Positions 1-5,396 of a DNA stretch of 8,045 nt are shown here, piece by piece; the stretch's first letter is position 1, and each line of letters opens with the position of its first letter. The stretch covers positions 1 through 8,045 of the forward strand of contig JAIYCK010000238.1 of NCBI GenBank assembly GCA_027488055.1. Direction: 5' to 3'. This DNA is from Flavobacteriales bacterium (GTDB taxonomy: Bacteria > Bacteroidota > Bacteroidia > Flavobacteriales_D > Sanyastnellaceae). The translations under genes and the position numbers were made by a program. The notes beneath the pieces are model-generated. The model did not search any database and had not been told where the DNA came from. It saw only the letters and a list, made by a program, of their open reading frames with translations.

Positions 1-1500
1 AGCAAAGCGCAGGATATTTTTGGGACGTTCATAGCAATCGTATTTCTCACTCCCTATATCGGAGGCCTCTTAGCCGACCGCGTTTTAGGATTGAGTAAGG
101 CCATTACCATCGGTGGAATTTTGATGGGAGTCGGTTATTTGATCATGTTTTTCAAAGGTGAAACAGCCTTGTTCATTGGCATGGCGTTGGTGATTGTGGG
201 CAATGGTTTTTTCAAACCTAATATTTCAACCTTACTAGGTAATATTTACAATGATCCGCAATACAAAGATTTGAAGGACTCGGGATATAGTATTTTCTAT
301 CTCGGGATCAACGTGGGGGCATTTATATGCAATTTTTTTGCAGCGTATCTGAAGAATAAGTGGGGTTGGGGATACGCATTCGGAGGAGCAGGAATAGGCA
401 TGTTCATTGGGCTCATTGTTTTTTGGGCTGGGATGAAGCATTACAAGCATGCTGATGTGATCAAACCAACCAAACCTGGAGACATGTCGGTGCTCCGTAT
501 TTTGTCGGTCACCATTTTGCCAGCCATTGTGGCTGGATTCCTTGGTTGGAATATCCCAGGCAATCTGCTGGGATCAGACTCGAATGATGCATTTATTTTT
601 GGTGCAATGCCGGTGGTGTTTTATTTCATTTTCATCATGCTGAAGGCACCTGCAGAAGATCGCAAGCCGATGAGCGCTTTGATGGCCATTTTTGCGGTGT
701 CTGTGATTTTTTGGGCTATTTTCAAGCAGAACGGAACTACACTCACCTTGTGGGCGAAGCGATATACAGACCGGGAACTGCCTCAGCAATTGCAGGCCCC
801 GGCTGATTCCTTGTATCTGCTAGAGAGTGTCACATTCAAAAAGAGCGAACAGGAGCTCACGGATCATCATTTTCGCAAGGTCAAGGATGCTGATGGTCAA
901 AGCGTCAAAGGAGAGGATTACCCAGCTTACTTTAAGAATTACGGCGAAAACAAGCCGCTGCCGCAAGAAGGCGAGACCGTAAAACTCATATCGACCGAAA
1001 TTTTTCAAAGTGTGAATCCGTTTTTTGTGGTATTCCTCACGCCCGTGGTGGTATGGCTTTTTTCTTTTTTGCGCAAGCGTAAGAAGGAACCGTCTACTGC
1101 CAGCAAGATGCTCATCGGGGTTTTATTCACAGCACTCTCTGCAGTGGTGATGATTGTGGCCGTGCATGTGAGTTTCAACGGATCCGAGAAGGCAATTCCC
1201 GCCTGGCTGATCGCCAATTATGGTATCATTACCTTGGGCGAGTTGTGCCTGAGTCCAATGGGTCTCTCGCTGGTCTCAAAACTCAGTCCACCGCGCTTGA
1301 CAGCCTTGATGATGGGCGGTTGGTTTCTTTCCACTTCGTTGGGCAATAAACTATCTGGTATTATCGCTACTACCTGGGATGGCTACGAGGATAAATCAGG
1401 GTTCTTTTGGACTAACTGTATCATTGGTTTATCGGCAGCGGTTATTCTGCTGTTTTTCTTGAAATGGCTAAATGGGATTATAAAGGAATACAATGCCTAA
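1..1500 (+). CDS. POT/PTR2-family proton-coupled oligopeptide transporter, N-terminus missing (left edge)
   Basis: The frame is open from base 1, so this is a 5'-truncated gene; 499 residues are visible. The family imports di- and tripeptides across the inner membrane with protons. The PTR2 signature GGLLADRVLG lies at visible residues 21-30, the FFKPNIS segment with its conserved Lys at about 70-76, and the second signature FYLGINVG at 99-106. Further family-like segments are FWAIFKQNGTTLTLWA (TM7, about 237-252) and SPMGLSLVSKLSP (about 418-430). Homology suggests roughly 50-70 residues are missing, including TM1 with the ExxER proton-coupling motif, so that motif cannot be checked. A hydrophilic insert of about 84 residues (about 252-335) separates TM7 from TM8, where the loop should be periplasmic. 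A TTG at 91-93 is an internal Leu codon, not the start. The stop lies 28 bases before the next gene, which suggests cotranscription. The family is secure; peptide specificity is inferred. Confidence 0.93.
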   Translation, partial: SKAQDIFGTFIAIVFLTPYIGGLLADRVLGLSKAITIGGILMGVGYLIMFFKGETALFIGMALVIVGNGFFKPNISTLLGNIYNDPQYKDLKDSGYSIFYLGINVGAFICNFFAAYLKNKWGWGYAFGGAGIGMFIGLIVFWAGMKHYKHADVIKPTKPGDMSVLRILSVTILPAIVAGFLGWNIPGNLLGSDSNDAFIFGAMPVVFYFIFIMLKAPAEDRKPMSALMAIFAVSVIFWAIFKQNGTTLTLWAKRYTDRELPQQLQAPADSLYLLESVTFKKSEQELTDHHFRKVKDADGQSVKGEDYPAYFKNYGENKPLPQEGETVKLISTEIFQSVNPFFVVFLTPVVVWLFSFLRKRKKEPSTASKMLIGVLFTALSAVVMIVAVHVSFNGSEKAIPAWLIANYGIITLGELCLSPMGLSLVSKLSPPRLTALMMGGWFLSTSLGNKLSGIIATTWDGYEDKSGFFWTNCIIGLSAAVILLFFLKWLNGIIKEYNA

Positions 1501-1528
1501 ATTTGAAACCGTTTTAGCGCTGGTATAG

Positions 1529-2971
1529 ATGAGGATTTCGATTTTGTTACTTAAGACCTATGTGGGGCCATTTTGTGTGACCTTCCTAGTGGCTATGTTC
1601 ATTTTCGAGATGCAATTTATTTGGGTTTGGCTGGATGAAATTCTTGGCAAAGGCCTCAGCACCTGGGATATTTTCAAGTTGCTTGTTTTTGCATCTGCGC
1701 GTGTGGTGAACATGGCATTGCCGCTTGCAGTGTTAATGAGCAGTATTATGGCCATGGGAGCGTTGGCCGAAAGCAATGAACTTACGGCCATCAAGAGTGC
1801 TGGTGTATCATTGGTTCGGATCATGAGACCGCTCATCTTCACGAGCATAGTAATTTCCATTGTGGCTTTTGTTTTTGCGAATAACATTTGGCCCGTTTGT
1901 AATCTCAAACTCAAAACATATTTATTCAATCTCACCAAGCAGCGCCCCGCGCTGAGTCTTGAGGATGGAGTTTTCTACAATGGCATTCAGGGTATTAGTA
2001 TTCGGGCTGGGCACAACGACATGGAGCAAGGTGTTTTGCGCGACGTGTTGATCTACGATCACAGAGGTGGAGAGCGTGAAAATCGAACCGTAATTCGAGC
2101 TGAGTCGGGAAGAATGCAACAGACGGAAGACAAAACCTACATGATTCTCACGCTTGAGAAAGGGGAGAGTTATGATGAACAAAAAGAGGCGCAAGGATCC
2201 AACAAAAAGAAAGACTACCATTACGGTCATGTGCATGGTAGTTTTGATGAGATGACGCTCCGCATCGATCTCAGTTCGCTGAAATTTTCGGGAGCCAATG
2301 AGGACCAAATGAAAAACCCGGCCGAAATGATGACCATTCGTCAACTGAATGTGGCGATTGACAGCCTCATGCATCAAAGAGATACCTTGCATTCTCCGCA
2401 TATGATAGCCCAGCAGACAGCTTATCAATCGGCACTAAAAAATGCCAACGACAGTCTTTCAATTGGTGCGATGCCCTTGTTTGATCAATTGGGAATGGAT
2501 CAAAAAGTGAATGCGTTGGGCAGGGCGCGCGAGCATTCACGCAAGGCAAAAGATCAACTCATTCGTTTCAAGGAAGAATTAGCAGGTAAGTCTAAAATGA
2601 TCAATCGGCACAAAATTGAATGGCATCGGAAGTTTTTTCTTGCTGTTGTGTGCTTGGTTTTGTTTTTCATCGGAGCTCCGCTTGGAGCCATTATTCGCAA
2701 AGGAGGAATCGGGATGCCCACTTTGATCGCATTGGGATTGTTTATAGTGTATCAGTTGCTGACCATGGCTGGCGAGCGGATGGCCAAAAACCAGATTGTG
2801 GAGCCATGGGTAGGAATATGGCTCAGTACCTTCTTGTTGTTCCCGCTGAGTGTGTGGATATTTTACAAGGCCACGCGCGAAGCGAGATTATTTGATGGGG
2901 ATGGCTTTATGCGTGTATTCAAAAAGATGGTCTTATTATTCAAAACTAAAAAGCCCGAGGCGAGCTTATGA
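1529..2971 (+). CDS. LptF/LptG (YjgP/YjgQ) family permease, long Bacteroidota-type form
   Basis: LptF and LptG are the membrane subunits of the LptB2FG ABC transporter, which extracts lipopolysaccharide from the inner membrane and passes it to the periplasmic bridge. The 480-residue product has the family layout: TM1 about 13-36, TM2 about 48-77, a cytoplasmic coupling-helix region (ESNELTAIKSAGVSL, 81-95), TM3 about 100-120, a periplasmic part about 121-367 with a beta-rich first half, then TM4 about 368-388 with the conserved IGAPLG, TM5 about 395-413 and TM6 about 426-446. E. coli LptF and LptG have about 360 residues; most of the excess is a charged, helix-prone stretch at about 270-365. 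An in-frame TAG at 1526-1528 directly precedes the ATG, so the start cannot lie further upstream; no clear Shine-Dalgarno is visible. The stop overlaps the next start (ATGA). No ATPase (LptB) or partner permease is in the window. LptF cannot be told from LptG by eye, so no symbol is given. Confidence 0.9.
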   Translation: MRISILLLKTYVGPFCVTFLVAMFIFEMQFIWVWLDEILGKGLSTWDIFKLLVFASARVVNMALPLAVLMSSIMAMGALAESNELTAIKSAGVSLVRIMRPLIFTSIVISIVAFVFANNIWPVCNLKLKTYLFNLTKQRPALSLEDGVFYNGIQGISIRAGHNDMEQGVLRDVLIYDHRGGERENRTVIRAESGRMQQTEDKTYMILTLEKGESYDEQKEAQGSNKKKDYHYGHVHGSFDEMTLRIDLSSLKFSGANEDQMKNPAEMMTIRQLNVAIDSLMHQRDTLHSPHMIAQQTAYQSALKNANDSLSIGAMPLFDQLGMDQKVNALGRAREHSRKAKDQLIRFKEELAGKSKMINRHKIEWHRKFFLAVVCLVLFFIGAPLGAIIRKGGIGMPTLIALGLFIVYQLLTMAGERMAKNQIVEPWVGIWLSTFLLFPLSVWIFYKATREARLFDGDGFMRVFKKMVLLFKTKKPEASL

Positions 2972-4167
2972 AAGTGCTTCAACTTTGTCTTAAACCACCA
3001 TTGCCCGCCAAAGACGGGGGGTGCATTGCCATGAACAATATTACTATGGGATTATTGGAGGCAGGACACTCGGTCAAAATTTTGACCATCTTCACCCAAA
3101 AACACGATTTTGTGCCGGAGGAATTGCCCGCTGAATACGTGGATAAAACCGAAATCGAAGGAGTTTACATCGATACACACGTCAATATAGTAGATGCCTT
3201 TGCAAATTATATTACCAGTGATTCCTACAATATTGCGCGTTTTTTTAGTGCCGATTTTGATATCAAATTGACTCGCTTATTGAAATACAATCGATACGAC
3301 GTCATACATCTCGAGAGTTTATTCATGACGCCTTATTTGCCCACGATTCGGCGCAACTGCAATACACCTGTGGTGCTGAGATCACACAATTTGGAGTTTG
3401 TAATCTGGGAGCGAATCGCTAAAGGAACCAAGAACTTTTTCAAAAGAGCCTATCTCAATTACTTGGCTAAAAAAATGAAAAAGTATGAAATCAGTATGCT
3501 CAATTATGTAGATGGCATCGCAAGTATCAGCGATGAAGATCGCCAGCGATTCTACGATTTGGGCATCCAGCGCCCAATTCGCACGATTCCATTTGGCATC
3601 GATTTACGAAACTACCCCATTCATGCATCCACTCCATCCGAGGTTGCCTTATTTCATATTGGTGCCATGGATTGGGGGCCGAATATTGAAGGCATCCAAT
3701 GGTTTTTGGATAAAATTTGGATGCGTATTCACAATGAGTTTCCAGACTTGAAGCTATACTTGGCGGGACGAAATATGCCGATTTCAAATATGCCTGTGCT
3801 GCCCAATGTGATCTATTTGGGTGAAGTAGAGGACGCCATTCAATTCATGGAATCCAAAAAAATCATGATTGTGCCACTGCTTAGTGCAGGTGGCATTCGG
3901 GTCAAGATCATCGAAGGACTCGCATTGCAAAAGCCAGTTATCTCCACCTCGCTTGGCGCTGAAGGATTGGAGTGTGTGCATGGCGAGAATATTTTTCTTG
4001 CGGATTCACCCCAACAATGGCTAGATGCCATCGGTGAGCTGCTGAATAATCCCAATCGAATGGAGGAGATGGGTGAGGCGGGCAGAGCCCATGTGCGTGC
4101 CTATTTTGATATTGCGGGTATCTCCAAAACACTCGTTAACTTCTATAAAGAATTGAGAAGGGAATGA
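2968..4167 (+). CDS. GT-B fold, GT4-like glycosyltransferase (first of two)
   Basis: Probable cytoplasmic or membrane-associated transferase moving a sugar from a nucleotide donor to a glycan or lipid acceptor. The 399-residue protein has no signal peptide or membrane segment. Its N-terminal Rossmann-like half opens with MKVLQLCLKPPLPAKDGG, a glycine loop after the first strand, and includes DVIHLES (111-117) and VLRSHNLE (136-143). The C-terminal donor-binding half has IGAMDWGPNIEG (231-242), YLGEVED (283-289), PLLSAGG (303-309) and then VKIIEGLALQKPVISTSLG (312-330), in which Glu316 fits the conserved donor-contacting glutamate of GT4-type enzymes. The length is typical. The start lies in the previous stop (ATGA), and GAGG at 2957-2960, seven bases before the ATG, is a plausible but weak ribosome site. 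It overlaps the second glycosyltransferase the same way. Family confident; sugar, linkage and acceptor unknown. LPS, capsule or another surface glycan is inferred from the neighbours. Confidence 0.9.
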   Translation: MKVLQLCLKPPLPAKDGGCIAMNNITMGLLEAGHSVKILTIFTQKHDFVPEELPAEYVDKTEIEGVYIDTHVNIVDAFANYITSDSYNIARFFSADFDIKLTRLLKYNRYDVIHLESLFMTPYLPTIRRNCNTPVVLRSHNLEFVIWERIAKGTKNFFKRAYLNYLAKKMKKYEISMLNYVDGIASISDEDRQRFYDLGIQRPIRTIPFGIDLRNYPIHASTPSEVALFHIGAMDWGPNIEGIQWFLDKIWMRIHNEFPDLKLYLAGRNMPISNMPVLPNVIYLGEVEDAIQFMESKKIMIVPLLSAGGIRVKIIEGLALQKPVISTSLGAEGLECVHGENIFLADSPQQWLDAIGELLNNPNRMEEMGEAGRAHVRAYFDIAGISKTLVNFYKELRRE

Positions 4168-5333
4168 AGCTTTTTGTACTTCTGAGCAGGGTGCCTTATC
4201 CTTTGGAGAAAGGAGATAAACTTCGAGCGTATCATCAATTAAAAGAATTGGCAAAATCGCACGAGGTTTTTTTGTGTTGTTTGAGTGATAGGTCGCCAGA
4301 TCCAATCGCTTTGGAGCATCTCGAACAGTTCATTTCTCATGTGAAAGTAGTGCGGTTGAGTCGATGGAAGCAAGCGCTTCAGTTGATTTCAGGCTTGTTT
4401 GTCGATTTGCCTTTTCAAGTTTTGTATTTCAAGCAGCGCAAGGCCATGCATGAAGTGGAGGCACTTGTTCATGCCTTTCAACCCGATCATATTGTATGTC
4501 AGCTTGTACGAACATCAGAATACGTCAAAAATATTTTTCAGTATCCCAAATCAATAGACTATCAAGATGCGCTGAGTGCGGGATATAAAAGGCGTATGTC
4601 TACTGTTCCAATCTGGCAACGCACTCTTTTCATGGAAGAGTCGGCGCGGCTCAAGAAATACGAGCAATTGGTGTTTGAATATTTCGATTTCCATTGGATC
4701 ATCTCTGATCAAGATCGTCAGCTGATCAATCATCCTCAGCGCAATCAAATTCTAGTGGTGCCAAACGGCGTAGACACTGCTTATTTTACACCGGTTGCTA
4801 CGACCAAAAAATTTGATTTGGTGTTTGCTGGGAATATGGGGTATGCACCCAATGTGGAATGTGCCAAACGGATTGCCTTGCAAATCCTACCCCTTATCCA
4901 ACGATCACGCCCCCAAACGACCCTACTCATTGCGGGTGCAGAACCCACTGGGGAAGTCAAAAGCCTAGCCTTTGCGTCTGATACTATCACGGTCTCAGGA
5001 TGGATGGATGATATTCGCAACGCCTACAGAGACTCCCGCATGCTGATAGCTCCAATGACCATAGGTAGCGGTATGCAAAATAAAATTTTGGAAGCCATGA
5101 GTTGTGAGCTGCCTTGCATTACTTCATCCCTTGTAATGGGTGGATTGGGAGTGCACGTTGAAAGTCCGATTGTGGTGTGCGAGTCCGATGAAGAATTTGC
5201 TCAAACAGCGATCGAACATTTGGAGCAAAAAGAACGTTCGGCAGATTTGGGTGTTGAATCGAGGCTTTTTGCAATCCGTCATTTCAGTTGGAGTTCACAA
5301 TTGAATGAATGGATACAAAAAATAATTCAATGA
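4164..5333 (+). CDS. GT-B fold, GT4-like glycosyltransferase (second of two; resembles the PEP-CTERM/EpsH1-associated sugar transferase type)
   Basis: A second nucleotide-sugar-dependent transferase of 389 residues, without membrane segments. The N-terminal acceptor half starts MKLFVLLSRVPYPLEKGDKL with the usual glycine loop. The C-terminal donor half carries VVPNGVDTAYF (198-208), FAGNMGYAPN (221-230), SGWMDDIRNAYRDSRMLIAP (278-297) and GSGMQNKILEAMSCELP (301-317), with Glu310 as the likely donor-contacting residue. From memory, the PYPLxKGDKxR opening and the GxGMQNKxLEAM block resemble the sugar transferases associated with PEP-CTERM/EpsH1 exopolysaccharide systems; no other gene of such a system is present, so this is only a family resemblance. 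Its start overlaps the previous stop by ATGA, with only the weak purine run AGAAGGGA upstream, which fits coupled translation. It is the last gene of the run and is followed by a hairpin. Substrate and linkage are unknown. Confidence 0.9.
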   Translation: MKLFVLLSRVPYPLEKGDKLRAYHQLKELAKSHEVFLCCLSDRSPDPIALEHLEQFISHVKVVRLSRWKQALQLISGLFVDLPFQVLYFKQRKAMHEVEALVHAFQPDHIVCQLVRTSEYVKNIFQYPKSIDYQDALSAGYKRRMSTVPIWQRTLFMEESARLKKYEQLVFEYFDFHWIISDQDRQLINHPQRNQILVVPNGVDTAYFTPVATTKKFDLVFAGNMGYAPNVECAKRIALQILPLIQRSRPQTTLLIAGAEPTGEVKSLAFASDTITVSGWMDDIRNAYRDSRMLIAPMTIGSGMQNKILEAMSCELPCITSSLVMGGLGVHVESPIVVCESDEEFAQTAIEHLEQKERSADLGVESRLFAIRHFSWSSQLNEWIQKIIQ

Positions 5334-5358
5334 CAAAGACGGCCATGGACCGTCTTTG
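5334..5358. terminator. Hairpin between convergent genes, probable bidirectional terminator
   Basis: The arms CAAAGACGG (5334-5342) and CCGTCTTTG (5350-5358) are perfectly complementary over 9 bp around a 7-base loop, starting directly after the TGA of the second glycosyltransferase. The right arm contains CTTT, but no strong T-tract follows on the plus strand. Read on the minus strand, a T-rich run (complement of AAAAAATAATTC, about 5318-5329) follows the hairpin about ten bases later. The position between two converging stops supports a shared terminator. Termination itself is inferred. Confidence 0.6.
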
Positions 5359-5366
5359 ATTGTAGC

Positions 5367-5380
5367 TGATCTTTTGATCA
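5367..5380. other. Small second hairpin/palindrome in the convergent spacer
   Basis: TGATC (5367-5371) and GATCA (5376-5380) pair around a TTTT loop, and TTTTGATCAAAA (5372-5383) is a perfect 12-base palindrome overlapping it. It lies after the main hairpin for plus-strand transcripts and before it for minus-strand transcripts. It could be an accessory RNA 3'-end structure or chance in A/T-rich spacer. No further gene is visible in 5334-5396. Confidence 0.3.
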
Positions 5381-5396
5381 AAAATGCCTTGAATAT

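Noticed and set aside
91..93. TTG as a possible start of the peptide transporter
   Set aside because: The frame is open and family-like from base 1 (TPYIGGLLADR lies upstream of it), so the TTG is an internal Leu codon inside the PTR2 signature region.
1501..1528. Possible internal promoter between the transporter and permease genes
   Set aside because: The 28-base gap shows no Bacteroidota-type TTTG / TAnnTTTG pair at suitable spacing, so cotranscription is more likely.
1922..2428. 168-codon minus-strand open frame within the permease gene
   Set aside because: It lies opposite a well-supported LptF/G gene, its product shows no domain-like or membrane pattern, and no start context supports it.
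2620..2895. 91-codon plus-strand frame overlapping the end of the permease gene
   Set aside because: It is out of frame with conserved TM4-TM6 of the permease, and its product is an unstructured mix rich in Cys, Ser and Trp.
3016..3021. Run of six G in the first glycosyltransferase, considered as a phase-variation tract
   Set aside because: Six bases is short for a slippage switch, and the run simply encodes the Gly-Gly of the conserved glycine loop (KDGG).
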